A program made the position numbers and the translations under genes. Positions 14,340-28,024 of a stretch of 64,000 nt of DNA are shown in pieces. The DNA is from Apis mellifera (Eukaryota; Arthropoda; Insecta; Hymenoptera; Apidae), in the NCBI RefSeq assembly GCF_003254395.2, contig NC_037649.1, positions 7,969,032-8,033,031 of the forward strand. The letters are read 5' to 3'. The notes under the pieces were generated by a model, which ran no database searches, was not told where the DNA came from, and saw only the letters and a program-made list of their open reading frames with translations. The stretch's first letter is position 1. Each line of letters begins with the position of its first letter.

Positions 14340-14470
14340 TTTTAAAAATTTCACAAGTATAGAAACTTATGTTTCAACTGTAAGAAATGAACGTTGAGTG
14401 AGCCACTACACGTATAGTAAGTACTTATAATGTGACACGAATTCACCACTACTTGTTTCATGTAAATGTA
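14340..14470 (-). promoter_or_regulatory. Candidate promoter of the FAR at 11837-14313
   Basis: A minus-strand TATA-like element (TTATAA, 14425-14430) lies 110-120 bp upstream of the ATG, with a mixed-composition stretch downstream that could hold the start site near 14397. A splice-acceptor-like CTTACAG at 14379-14385 offers the alternative that the leader is spliced. This rests on motif position only. Confidence 0.35.
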
Positions 14471-17140
14471 AATTATTCGACCAATGGTGATGTTGGATTT
14501 ATATTATATGTGTATTATGTCTGCATAACTCATTTAGTGTCGACGAATTCGTAATATTTATTCGCGTAATATTTATTCGCTTTTTGGATAATTTTTTTTG
14601 GATAATATTGAAATTATAAAAAAAAAGTAATTAAATATATTCAAATAGATAATTCAAGATATTTGTTTTTTTTCTTATTAAAAAAAAACTTTCATTAAAA
14701 ATAACGAAGGAGCAATGATAATTAAATCTTATTTTTTTGTTTTTATTATATTTTTTTGTTTAATTATAGTATTTGATACTGTATTATAGTGTTTGATATT
14801 GTGTTAATTATTTCAATTATTTATTCAATTATGATCTTAAATATGCAATAAAAAATATAATATAGTTAAACAATCTTTCAATGAAAAAAATATATATCTC
14901 GAAAAATATTAAATATTTTTTTCATTTATAGTATAATGAAACAATTTTATTCATGATTATTTTATCATTTTTAATATTTATTTTCTTTAATTTTTAATAA
15001 TATAATTTAAAATATATTGAATTTTACTATATTCTTATGTTTATTTGTTTGTTCAAATTATAAATATTTATTTATTTTTTTTTACATTTAAAAAATTTAA
15101 TAAATAATTTGAATTGGAATCGATACGATTTGGAAAACCAAATTGTTTGAATAATAGACAACATTCATGTTATATTAACATTTAATATATGCATATTATA
15201 TTATATATAGCTAATAAACAAATTTTCTAATGTCCTTAAAATAAATAATTTTTAATTTATTGCTACAATTATTTGAGATCAAATAAGAGTTTAATTGTTA
15301 TAATAATTGTTATATAATTTAATTATTATAATTATATAATATAAATATAATTCATTAATATTCAATAAGCCTAATTATTTACGTTTTTATATACATATAT
15401 ATATGGAAAATCATATAATATAATGATGATGATACAATGTTCAATCGATAATAATATATTCTAAATATTCCATAATCAATTCGAAAAAAAGAACGAGATT
15501 TTTATTCCTCTTAATCGCTAATTGCAATGAATTATGCAGTAAATGATGAAAGAAAAAAGAAGAGAGAAATATCCACTAAATGTTGAGAGATATGAAATAT
15601 ATGAAATATATATGAAACTTATATTTAAAAAAATTAATATTAATAATTGATTACATATGCAAGAAAGATGACAGGAAGTGAGTTCATCTCAAAGATAATA
15701 AGATTAAAACATCATTGAGCAATGATTTTGATACGTTGAAACATTGATAGAAATTAAAATTATATTTTCACAATAATTTTACATTACTACTCAATATATA
15801 TTATTTCAATATATTAATTATAATACTATGAATCATTTTACTTACTTAAAAAAAATAAAAATTTACATTTCTTTCACTTATATCGACAGTTATAAATATT
15901 TTCATTCATATTTTGATCAATAGATGTCAGATGAAGCTAAAATTACAAAGAAATAAAATACAATATTATATTACTAATTTATTATTAATTTTCTAAAATT
16001 TTACCATGATAATTATTACAAAATACAACTGAAATAGCAATTATAATATTAATTTATAATATTATAATATAATATTAATTTTTTGTAAGACTTTATGATT
16101 GATGCTCTGCATTGCTTGGAAATTGATCTTTTTCTATCAAATCTTGTGCATGTATGATTTTAATTTTTAAAATGATATTTTTAAAATCATATTTTTAATA
16201 TTTATATATTTTAATTGTTGTACTTATACATATTATAAGATATTCGGTGTTTTTTATTAAACAATAACATATATATTAAAACAATATTATAGAAATATAT
16301 ATATATGTAAATATAAACCAAATATAAACTAAATATTTTCTTAAAAATCATTTTAAAATTAAACCTTATTTTAATATCATTTATTATATAATTCATTAAT
16401 TAAATTTTATATAATAAAATTCGTAGTAATTAATCATCGTAGATATAAATATGAATGTATCATAAAAGTTAATTAATTCTTAAGAATATATCATATATTT
16501 TTTATTAATAAATCATTTTATTTACATTTAAACTAATGAAACATGCAAAGTTTTGTTAATTATAATTTTTAATTAAAATTATTTATGATTACATAATGAT
16601 TACATGATGAATACATAATATATTAATATATTAATATTTTCTGAAAATTTTAATCTATTTAAATATATTTCATTTAAACAAATTTTTTATTATGAAATAT
16701 TATTTTCTAATTGCGATCATTAATAAATTTTATAAATAATACTCATAAAATATTATATTTTATTCTTAAAAAATTTATTATAATATAATTGAATATCAAA
16801 TGAAATTATTAATCATTTAATTAACTATGTTAATGTAAAAATTGTTTATTATATTTTACAAAAAAATAAAATAAATTAATTATATAAATAAATCACTATT
16901 ATAAATTATATAATTATAATAAAATTAGTATTCGAAAATTGACTTATATATTTTATAATATTAAAGATGAATTATTATGTATATATATTAAAACATATTG
17001 ATTGATGTAATTAAATTTGAATTAAAATTTAAAGAAAAATATATTCATATTAAATTATATATGAGAAATGAAAATATAATCAGAATAGATACATATAGTT
17101 TCGGTTCATAAATTTAAAAGAAGTAGAAAAAATTAAAATA
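14471..17140. other. AT-rich intergenic region, no gene seen
   Basis: About 2.7 kb of almost pure A/T sequence with short ORFs only (for example 16211-16396, low-complexity Y/I/N/K). I see no splice-bounded coding exon, RNA gene or clear repeat family. Confidence 0.5.
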
Positions 17141-17229
17141 TAGTCGACTAATTGTTAGAAGGATGAGAAAAAGAAAGAGAAAGAGACATAGTCCTAGAGA
17201 TTTTTATGAGAAACAATTGTCTTGCCTGG

Positions 17230-17398
17230 GGAGATTTGGCGGTTGCCCCAAGATGGCGGACTCGGTTGGCGTGCGACAAGCACGAGCTGAAAAGTGCCGA
17301 GAATATAAGAAATTCGTGATTCTGTGTTAAATCGGTAGTGCGAGTTTCATTTGTGGACAACTTACAGACCGTTAACGAAGAAAACGCTCTCGGATAAC
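17230..17398 (+). promoter_or_regulatory. Orphan promoter with untranslated first exon (plus strand)
   Basis: An abrupt GC-richer island in AT-rich DNA. It holds AAGATGGCGG (17250-17259), the YY1/Pleiohomeotic-type motif often found just downstream of start sites in animals. The island ends in a perfect splice donor, AAC|GTAAGT (GT at 17399-17400). Stop codons in all plus frames make it a leader exon rather than coding. The downstream partner exon was not found, so the gene it serves is unknown. An overlapping minus-strand ORF (17148-17408) has no family features. Confidence 0.5.
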
Positions 17399-17938
17399 GT
17401 AAGTACATGAGAAATCAGTGACACGAAATCGTTTTCTTTCGGTACGAAGTGAAAAGCCGCGCCCGCTATCATACATCTTAATATTGTGGGTGTCATGTAA
17501 TCTGTTTTCTACATTTATAAATATATAATTATGTCTTCATGTCGACAATAAAATCATTAAAAATATGATCCATAATAAGAATCCGTTATAGTATCTGGAA
17601 AATTTATAGTAGGGATATTGAAGTTGGTATGCGAAAATCGAACAGTCGAGTGGCACAGCCGGATACCTACTTCGTTCTGATTCTTTACCTTAAATTTCTG
17701 TTAGTTTTTCGTTTGATAACAGAAACTATAGTTGATCAATAGCTAGTGTAATTTTACAATATTACTAGATATTAGTTAAACGATTTTCCCGCCGTGTCTG
17801 TGAAAGATATGACGAAAATTTTACGGCTTATAACATGATTTCATCATATCCTCGACGGATCCATTCTCGACTTATTCAAACTCTTAAAGACTGAAAAAAG
17901 AGATTTATTTTGACTTTTATCATACATGTTGTTAGGAA

Positions 17939-18122
17939 TATATATATATATATGTATCTATATAGGTATAGATACATATATATATATATATATCTAGTTT
18001 TAATATTAGCGGATTTTTGCTTTTTCTTCGACGTATTGTCTCGATATAATCGTGTATATATAATATATATATATATGTATATATATATGTATATATAATA
18101 TGTATATATATATATTGATATA
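17939..18122. repeat. Compound TA/TATG microsatellite block
   Basis: Long runs of TA with interspersed TATG and TACA at 17939-17992 and 18055-18122, with a short unique spacer. They produce spurious Y/I-rich ORFs on both strands. A GC-richer stretch at 18130-18185 follows, with no identified role. Confidence 0.85.
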
Positions 18123-18185
18123 TAACTGAATGTAGTTGTATGCGCGCGTTTCTTGGCGTGCGCAACACGAACCCACATGCCGGTT

Positions 18186-21020
18186 TATCGTGTGAAATAC
18201 TTACGATTCATATTCTTAATTTTTTCCATTTCTTTATTGTTATATATATATATACACACACATAGATATTATAAGTAATATAGTAAATTATTTATTATTG
18301 AAATAAAATATTAATTGATTTATTTTTTTTAATTATTATTTTCTTATGTTTAAAACAATATCAAATAATTCAATTAATGTATAGGTCATAATCCCATGGA
18401 AATTGTATTTGATAACAAATGATTATATATAAAATATATTTATTACTACGAATTTTGCAATAATTTATTGGCTTAACAATAAATTAATATTCTTTGGTTC
18501 TTATTTCTTTTAATAAATATTTTATTAATATAATATATATAAAGGAATAAAATATTAATTATAATTATATATATCCTGTAATATATACATATATATATAT
18601 ATATATATACGAGTATCTTAATAATTGATTAAAAAATTAAAAAGTAGATATATAAATTATATTATTTATTATTGTTTTCTAAAAAATATCCAATATTATT
18701 TAATCATTATATAATTGCAATTTTTTCTATGATATATGTAATTATTCTTATTAAATTGAATTTAAAAACAAATTTAAAAATAAATCATACATTCATAAAT
18801 TTAAATAAAAGAAAGAGAAAGTAAAAATTAATTTTAATTTTTTTTTTTTTAAATTAATTTCTCTAGTATACGTATATATGTAACATAAATTGTACAAGCA
18901 ATTCAATTTTAGACTATTATTTTATATAAATGAGAAAAGAACAAGAAGTCAATACGACAATGATTTTGATTTTTTGTCTGGAAATATTATCCGGTGTCGG
19001 TAAATCCTCGGAACATGATCAATACATGGCGTGTTACTTCCGCGTTTGTCCGTTCCGCGTAAAAGGGTTGTCATTCGCGATGGCTACTCTTTCAGTTTGT
19101 ATATGTTCAGCCAACGAGAAATCTTTGGATTCTCTATTTCATTTAACGATCGTTTAACGTACAATGAGTAATGCATAATCTAGAAATAAATATTAAACGT
19201 TAATATTGAGGAATAATAAAAAGTATTGAACAAAAGTAAAGAATACGGTAAATATATATTTACAAACTATTTGTTTCTTTATATTCTCATAAAAATCACA
19301 TCTTCACAAATATTTATAAATATTTGTTAGAAATGGATGTTAGGAAAATTTATTTTTTATTCATAAAATATTCGAAATATTGTTTAGTTTATTTCAAATA
19401 TATTTGAAATAATATAGTTGATTTTATGTGTAAAGATTTTTTAAGTATTTAATAATCTTGAAATCTATATATAATATATTGTGATATATATAATACAAAC
19501 AAACAAATTAATCAAATTTCGTTTCAATTTTGTCTATTAATATATTTTTTTTATAGTTGTCTATTTTGTCTACATTTTCGGATAAACATTTTATCATTAT
19601 ATTGCTTTCTATATTTCAATACATATTACATAGACTGAGGAACGTTTTCATAATCGGTTCATTGATCACTGAAAAGTGCTTCGAAGCAGCTCGTGTATGT
19701 ATTGGTTTATTAGAGCGTGATTGAACACAAGGGCGGATTCTAGGAAAATGGCATGTACCCTTCTTGCATCCCATTTTACATTTTTATACTTTTAATGTTC
19801 AATTTTTATTAATTTTTTTTTTTTTGCTAATGAATATACTGATGATTTATAGCACATATTTTGTACAAAATCAATTGTTTTTATCGAATTTTTTTTTTCA
19901 TTATAAATTTAAAAATAAAGTCAGATTGTAACTTAAAATAAAATCAGATATAATAATGTATTAATAAAGTTTAATAAATAAACAATAAAACATATATTGA
20001 TTATACATTTTTAATAAATTTTTTTCTCTTTTTCAAAAAAAAAAAAAAAAAAGTAAAACATATGTACAAAACTTATCAAAAGCATTTATATGCGTATTTA
20101 ATACGAAAATTTTTTATAAATATAATGTTAAAATTTTTTTGATAAAAATAAAAACGTTCTTTAAAAAATATTTATATTTGTGTTATATGGTTATCTGTGT
20201 TTGTCATAATTTCAAACTCTCGATAAAATTTTGCATTAATATTTAAAAAATATATTCTATATACATTGTTATATCTATATGATTAATTGCAAATTTTTAC
20301 AAATTTCTGAGAAAAAAATAAAAGATTTGAATTGTAAATATGTAAGATATTTAAAATAAGATTCGTGATATGATACGATATAATAACATTCGATAAATTC
20401 ATCACTAATAATATAGTAATGGATCTTGATTAAAATTTTATTTTTTTTTATTTATGAAAAAAATATATATTTTACAATATATCTTCAAGTTATGAAATAA
20501 CTTATGAAGTAACTTTTTATACTATCTTAATTTCTGTTTTACACATTGTTATCCGATAACATAAATCTTTCTTATCAGTGATCATATCTTTATATATGGA
20601 ATAAAAATTTGTATTAATTTAATTTTATCAACTATTTTACACATTTTTAATTTAAATAAAATATTTTCCTAAAATATCCAAATATCGTAAATTATAGGAA
20701 CACGAGATTGAAAGAACAAAATATTTACTTTTGTTTTTAATATTATAATGTCATCATCATCGTGTTAATAAAGATTTCAACGAAATATTATTGCTAGCTA
20801 TTCGATCGATTAAATAAAAAAAAATAAAAAAAAAAAAAAATGACCGATAAAATTAAAAAAAAAAGGAAGTAAAAACGTAAGTAAAGTGAATTAAGTATCA
20901 AACAAAATTACTTAGACTTTATCTTAAACAAGCGTTACTTATCGAACACGAAAAAACATGAATTGAATTGAATTTCCTTTTTCTTTTCTTTTCTTCTTTT
21001 CTCTTTTCATTTCTACTTTT
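18186..21020. other. AT-rich non-coding stretch with one GC-richer island
   Basis: Mostly A/T runs and a TA microsatellite near 18590-18610. The only unusual part is 18985-19150, where composition is close to that of coding DNA. The plus strand there has a 75-codon ATG ORF (18930-19157) that is Cys-containing but matches no family I know. The minus strand has a short open stretch bounded by plausible splice motifs. Neither is convincing as a gene. Confidence 0.4.
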
Positions 21021-21024
21021 TCTA

Positions 21025-21080
21025 TTTTTTTCCTTTTTTTTCTTTTTTTCTTTTTTTCTTTTTTTCTTTTTTTTTTTTCC
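21025..21080 (+). repeat. Homopyrimidine tract
   Basis: An unbroken run of T and C, including four near-identical T(7-8)C units. Pyrimidine-rich sequence also extends upstream to about 20973 with a few interruptions. Such mirror-like tracts can form triplex DNA. It was most likely generated by slippage. Confidence 0.8.
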
Positions 21081-21635
21081 ATCATCGTTTCAAACACTCA
21101 TAAACGTATGCAGCCGTTCAAGATTATTTGCTGTTGGTGCATAATTAGCGTTTCAAGTTAAGTAAATTGACATTAACGAACATATATGCAAATCTGTATT
21201 TCGCGCGAAATAAAAAATTTTCGATTTTTATTATTATTAGGGAAAACACTGAAACTGATTGTATATACCGAGAAAGAATTATTATTATTTTTCTTAAAGC
21301 GGAAAAAAGTCTTCGATTCTGATCTATCATCGAAGAGAAAATAAAATATCAAAATTACGATACATCGGGGGGTGAAAAAAAACCGCATATTATTTTTTAA
21401 AAAAATTTTTTTTAATAAGAATATTCGATATTTATTATTCGAGGAAACAAGCAAAAATTGTTTCTAAAAAAAGTTTGCAAGAATTTTTTATTTTCATTCT
21501 TTCTTCAAGACTTATAAATAATTTGATTTTTCTATATTTAAACACACACACACGCACGCACATCGTAATGCAATTTTTTTTTCATAAAATCTATTTTTCC
21601 GTTTTATATGTTGATCTCGTCGTCATTTTTTTTAG

Positions 21636-21722
21636 ATATATGTGGAAAGTTTTAGAAAGAACCATAAGGGATCTGATTCCGGTTAAAGTTTTACACAGAT
21701 TTCAAAATCTTGGGGCGCTAAG
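21636..21722 (+). other. Possible short coding exon (plus strand), family unknown
   Basis: Bounded by a strong acceptor (eight T then AG, ending 21635) and a donor (CTAAG|GTATTC, GT at 21723-21724). From the ATG at 21640 it encodes 27 residues beginning MWKVLERTIRDLIPVK, with normal coding composition. No further exon was identified, and it lies 64 bp from an ORF on the opposite strand, so at most one of the two is likely to be real in this form. I do not recognise the peptide. Confidence 0.25.
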
Positions 21723-21785
21723 GTATTCATATTAATTAGTTTAATAATTATGTAAAAAGAAAAAAGAAAAAAAAAACACATGTGC

Positions 21786-22121
21786 TTACAAACAAGTGGT
21801 AAGACAAGGCTTCTTTATTATCCTTCTAGATCGTAATCGATCGTCCTTGTACAAACCAAGATGATCGTAAAACAAGCTAATAGGAGCCACCTGGGACACT
21901 TTCAATAACCTTGTTTCGAAATTGAGCAAGCTCATTCTCAAATACGCGGCACCGCTTATTAGTAAGGAAAAGTGCCACTCTGGTAGAAGTATGATCGATG
22001 TCCACATATACAAATATGGGTCATGATGTAAAAACTGACTTGTCGTAGCTCGAATAATATTTGCTTGTGCGCATTTTCTTCGATGTTTGATCGACGATCT
22101 AAATTCACAATTAACACGCAT
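21786..22121 (-). CDS. Hypothetical protein or first exon, unknown family
   Basis: A 111-codon ATG ORF whose composition is clearly more GC-rich and less repetitive than the flanks. The context before the ATG (AAAATC) is acceptable for insect initiation, and a CT-rich possible leader lies upstream. Residues about 39-62 form a hydrophobic stretch (WTSIILLPEWHFSLLISG), suggesting one membrane segment, followed by a basic, serine/leucine-rich tail. Near the 3' end a donor-like TTT|GTAAGC (exon end 21790) overlaps the stop region, so it might be a first coding exon continuing elsewhere. No homologous family comes to mind. It could equally be chance openness in a transcribed non-coding region. Confidence 0.3.
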   Translation of the reverse strand: MRVNCEFRSSIKHRRKCAQANIIRATTSQFLHHDPYLYMWTSIILLPEWHFSLLISGAAYLRMSLLNFETRLLKVSQVAPISLFYDHLGLYKDDRLRSRRIIKKPCLTTCL

Positions 22122-22139
22122 GATTTTATTATTTCGTTT

Positions 22140-22925
22140 CGATCGACAACGAAGGAGGAAACGTGAGATGAGGGCGAAATAAAGAATTGAAGAAATATGA
22201 AGATTTGGAAAAAAAGATATGAAGGATAATAACGTTATGTTAATATATATAATTATAATGTTAAATATATGTTAAATTATTGAAATTATAAAGATAATTA
22301 TAATATTAAATATATGTTAATATATAATAAAATTTGATAATTTTTGTTCCTTGTGTCTTTTTTATTCCTGAAATCTCAATAACCAATAAATTCATATATA
22401 TTTTAACGAGGAATAAATTATTTTCTCAAATTATATCTTTTTATCTAATATTAAATAAATTTATTGAAATAATTCTCTATTTTTGAATATATTTTAATAA
22501 TATATATATATATTTAATAATAATTTGTTTTAGCTTCTATTTTTTTAGATTCCTTTTGTTTCTTTTCTCTTATGAAAAATATATTAATAAATTATATTTT
22601 ATATATATATATATATATTATTATTATTATATATATATATATTATTTCATATATTATTATGAAAATGTCAAATCATTCATTTGACGTCAGAACGATCCCA
22701 GGAATCCTCATAATCTTCAAACTTTATGCTTACTTTTTATTATCGCAAAATTTTCTTATCATAAATTATTTTTTATTATTTTATAAATGACCACAGAAAA
22801 AATTAAAATTCTTACATTTCTTTGCTCTTAAAAATCTTTGCTCAAAATATTATGATATTTTTATATTCTTATAATATTTAAATATTATATTTACTCGAAG
22901 GCTAAAAAAAACTTAAGACAATCAT

Positions 22926-22963
<38 letters not shown>

Positions 22964-25900
22964 ACACACAGAATACAATTGGATAAGAATTAAAAAAAAA
23001 ATGATTCTATAAAAATGAAATAAAAATATGAAATATAATTTTGTCAGTAAATTTTTTGAATAAACAAGTTCGAGAAAATGTCAAGTACAACTAGTAAAAC
23101 AAGTTTGAAAAATTATCAAGTACAATTAAGTGGCTATTTCTTCAATTAGATACGAATGAACTATCGATAGTTGATTACTTTAAATGTGTTTAAATAACCA
23201 AAAGATACATGGATTACATTTTTTTTTCTTTTTTTTTTTCATTTAAAAGTTTTCGAAAAATTTGAAAATTTATTAATTACTTCTCGATTGTTATTGTATA
23301 TTTAATCTTAATTTTCTCCAAAAACAAGAACTTTTAAGCGATAAAATTTTATTCCATGTTTATTATTTATTTTTGTGTAATCGTATATAATGACGTATAA
23401 TGATTCTGTTCACTCGTATCTAATTGAAAAATAATTAACGTTTTCAAACTTGATAAAATTCTTTCTTCTGATTCTTTTTTTTTTCTTTGTGTAAAATCAT
23501 TTTTTTCTCGATTGTACCACCATTTACAAAACATTCCACGTATACATTGATATACTTTAATATATTGTGCAATAATATTAAGAAAATAAAAGATCTTGAT
23601 TAAAAATTAGAAATTGTATATGAAAATGAAAATTCATCATTTATATATCCAAAAGTTTTCGATATCACAGTTGAGAAATAAATTAGAAGAACAAACGATT
23701 AAAATAACTAACGAAAGATTAAAAAAAAACGTTAAATATATTTTTTATTTCAATTGAAAATTGGAACCAAGAAATGTCGAATTTCTAGAGCAAGAGATAT
23801 GCAATCGGTTACGTTATCTTCGTATGTTCGCAAGCAATAGTGTAAATCAAACAAACCATATAGGATTGGATTATAATAGTAGTGGTTTTAATTCTACAAT
23901 GCCACACACATTCAATGCTCAGATAACCGATAACATTTTCATGCTTTCTTCGGTATCGATTCTATCAATCAGTCGCGCATATTTGTATAATCGCGATAAT
24001 AGAAATTTTCTATTTTTAAGTGCAAAAAAAAGAAAAATTATTTTTATCAATTCATTAGATAAATGTGTAAAATTAGTTAGAAACTTGTTGAGTAAACAAT
24101 TATGTTATCATATAATATTTATCACATTGAAAATTTCTTCACATTGAAATTAATCTAATAATTATATAAATTGAGTTAAATTTTTTTTTTTTTATCGAAA
24201 AATATTATCGAATAATTCAATGGTCAGTTATTATTTTCTTAAATCGGAACACATTTTATCTTCAATTTAATTTCAATAATCTTCAAAGAATTCAACTCTT
24301 ATCCGATAATTTCCAATTTTTCCTCAAATTGTTTATTTTAAAAGCAATTTTTAATATTTTTATAATTTCAAATCTTAGAATTATGAATTGTGCAATTAAT
24401 CTTTCCTTGGAAATTTTTCCAAAAAAAATTTCATTAAATTCACAAACAACCGGTCATAGTTTTCATCAAATTTCATCAGAAATTACGTGTAAACATCTCA
24501 TTTGAAATATTTATATCGAAACGAGTTTCAGAGACAAGATATCATTTGTGTATATTATGTTTCTACATAAAAGGTTCATTAGCATTAGTCGTAACATCTA
24601 ACTTCAATCTTTGCTCGAATAATATTTTTGGAATACGTGTTGTATATATATATATTTTGGTACAAGTTCCTAGGTTATATATACACACATTTAACATATT
24701 ATATCGACACTCATTTCGAATACAACCATCGATCGTATAATTTCGATCATTTTTCCTTTTTATAGTCGTGTTATATCATCGTGTAATTTAATATTCAACA
24801 TTAATTTGGCCCGTTTAAATTCACGAATTTCGTCGAGGAAAAGGAAAAGGATTTACTTAAGATTAAACAATGAAGATAAAAGAGAACAAAATTCTCGATC
24901 CGTTAGACGAGGTATACAAGGTGAAATAATTGATATTTGAATATATATATATATATATATATTTTCTCTCTCTCTCTCTCGATTTATTTTTACTTATATA
25001 TCAACTGTCTCCTTGTTCCATTATTTCTTAGAGATGATTCTAAAGTTTAAGTTAAATATAAAAGTTACAATACGATATAAATTTCCATAAATTATCGAAT
25101 TGCACATTTCATACCTTTGACACGAGGGGGATAATATAGTCTTAGTTACGACTGTGTTAATGGACATGATCGTTTTAACTTTTTCATTTACAATCTCTCT
25201 CTATATTATCCTCTCATACATTGAAGTGATGATGGTGTGCTGGATGGAATGCTGTTGCACTTCGCCCTTGATCATTGCAAACAAAAGCACATGTCAATCT
25301 GCGTGATTGCATAAAAATTCTCATGCAAAGCGGAATACATATAGTATTTTGTCTTAAAATATTTCTGTTCATCCGTTGTAGACTTTGTTCCGCGAAATTT
25401 ATTATTTATACGAATAAAATTATTATTTTTGCGAATATATTTCATCGGCAAAGGATAAAAATAAAATATATTTTTAAATATATATATATATATATATAAA
25501 TAATAATTAAATTTATATCGATCATAATAATTGTTGAATGTTATCACAAATTATAAATATTTTGTAATAACATTATTTAAATAACATTAATTATACACGT
25601 AAATGTAAAAGAAAAAGATTATAACAATTGTATATAATTATATATAATTATTATATTAAATCAATGGATTGACTTTTTTAAAAACACGAGGAAAATATAA
25701 GAAGATATATTTTCAAATAAATAAGATAACTTATAAAATAAAGATAAACTTATATAATAAAGATTTTAAAAAATTTATATTTTATTCTGAATAAGAAATA
25801 TTCAATAATATTCAAATTTAACACATTCATGTTTTTTTGACGTAAACTAAATAAACGTCATTTAAAATATTATTTCTCGATCTTTTCACGATCAACTTCC

Positions 25901-27370
25901 ATTTTTATTTATATTTATTATATTTTTTGTCAGTTTGGCAATTTTTTTTCTAGATTAATTTAATCGTCTCCTTTTCGCAAATTCATAGGCAGAAATTATT
26001 TATTCCGATATTTTTAGCTTATATTATATCTATATATAGCTTTTAATTTTCACGACGATAAAAAATATCCTCGAGAATATCCTCCATGGGGAATCGGAAA
26101 AGGATTGGCAAAGGGTTAATAATAAACATAGGAACTGCTTCAATCAATGATATTTTCACTCACGACCAACTTTCTGCGTGTTATGGTTAGGGTAAAAGGG
26201 ATCAAGGTATCGAACATAACGGCAAACATTTCAAAACAATTTGAACATGCAATGTACCTCTATAAATATCCATCGCATAACTTTGTAAGAACATAGGCTT
26301 GCCTTGAATATAAAGTAATTTCTTTTGATTTTTTTTTTTTTTTTTATCCTATTTTATATCATTTATTAAAATATATATATATATATATACAGTTTGGATG
26401 ATAATATGATTATCATATCTCGCATATTTAACATTTCTCTTTCGAGTCAAAGATAAATCTTTGAGATAAGAAAAAGGAAAAAAGAAAGATCAATGTATAT
26501 CATTCACATTATTTTCATTATTTATATCTTTATCTTTGATACGATACGATAGAAATAAAATTTGTAAAAATTTTTTTATAAATAGCGATATTACGTGCGT
26601 TTTATCAGAAGATATTAAAATCATCATCATCACTTGAAGGATTTTTACCTTGATCTTGAAACTCATCGATATGTTTTCTCAATCTTCATCATCTTTCTGT
26701 TCCATCGGAATTTTTAAGTAAATTTTATTTTATTTTATTTTAATCTTGGACGTCCAATCTTATTCCAATATTTTTCCTTGTATTACCGATCTTATTGATG
26801 GTGGATGAACACGAAGAGAATATCAGAGCTTCTTGTTGGTTAAACTATAACATAGTTACACTCTTAGAATCGCTGTTGCTTTCTTGAAGAGTAAAAACCA
26901 CTACTCGGATCTAAACATTTTTATAACAAGCATTTATGATTCCACTTATTGGCAATACAATAGTCTTGGAAATGAATCGACACGATGCGTATCTTGACAC
27001 GTTTCTTTTATAGAGGAGTCGATAGTTAATAAACATTTTTCTCCTATTTATATCCTTGCAAAAGGATATTATTTCGATACAGGGTTATTTAGATAGTAAG
27101 AAACGTGTGTGTCAACGAAATGAATAAAAAAAAAAAAAATTGTAAAATTTAATAGATAATTTTTTTTTTTAATATTCCAAAAAAAAATCTATTGAAATTT
27201 AAGAACGAAGAAAATAATAAGAAAATCTGATTTCGTCGTGCCCTTTCCATTCTTTTCATCGATATTATTCCATCGGTGTATTATTAATGCCAATGTTTTA
27301 AGGCGATTTCATTGTACCGATTCTTTCAACTGTACTGTCGCTTAATTCCATATTGTTCCGTTAGCCTACT
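22140..27370. other. AT-rich intergenic region with TA microsatellites
   Basis: No supported gene. It contains TA-rich microsatellites (about 22600-22645, 22927-22960, 24941-24962 with an adjacent (CT)n at 24966-24980, 25478-25498, and 26370-26390). The 128-codon open stretch at 23761-24147 starts with TTG, has no domain and no splice context, and was not called. Confidence 0.5.
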
Positions 27371-27383
27371 TTTTCAACGATAC

Positions 27384-27682
27384 GATATATATATATATAT
27401 TATTATAAATATTACTTCTTCAAAATCAAGGATTCTCTTTTTATTTTCTAATTTAAAAATATTTATATTTAATTTAAGAAAAATTAGCACATTAAAATAT
27501 ATTTTAGTGCGCTTTCTTCTTCTTCTTCTTCTCCTTCTTCTTGTCTTTGCGCTATGAGATCATATATGAATTTTGAAAACATGAACTATGAACGGATATT
27601 ATGAATTCCATAATTTATATCTTGAAATAAAAAACAAATGTATAATATTGCATATGTAAAAATAACAAAGTTGAAAATAATA

Positions 27683-27740
<58 letters not shown>

Positions 27741-28024
27741 ATAAATATTACTTCTTCAAAATCAAAGATTCTCTTTTTATTTTCTAATTTAAAAATATTT
27801 ATATTTAATTTAAGAAAAATTAGCACATTAAAATATATTTTAATGCTTTCTTCTTCTTCTTCTTCTCCTTCTTCTTGTCTTTGCGCTATGAGATCATATA
27901 TGAATTTTGAAAACATGAACTATGAACGGATATTATGAATTCCATAATTTATATCTCGAAATAAAAAACAAATGTATAATATTGCATATGTGAAAATAAC
28001 AAAGTTGAAAATAATATATATTTT
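27384..28024. repeat. Recent tandem duplication, 334-bp period
   Basis: Two copies (about 27384-27690 and 27722-28024) with the same order of landmarks: TTATTATAAATATTAC, a CTT-repeat tract, GCTATGAGATCATATATG, and GAATTCCATAATTTATAT. GCTATGAGAT is at 27551 and 27885, an offset of 334. Only a handful of differences are visible across about 300 bp. A long TA microsatellite (about 27695-27736) lies at the junction and is the likely slippage or recombination point. Confidence 0.9.

Noticed and set aside
17876..18178. I/Y-rich ORFs on both strands at 17.9-18.2 kb
   Set aside because: They are translations of TA/TATG microsatellites.
23761..24147. 128-codon plus-strand open frame
   Set aside because: It begins with TTG, the first ATG is about 20 codons in, there are no flanking splice sites and no family resemblance, and the C-terminal part is low-complexity.
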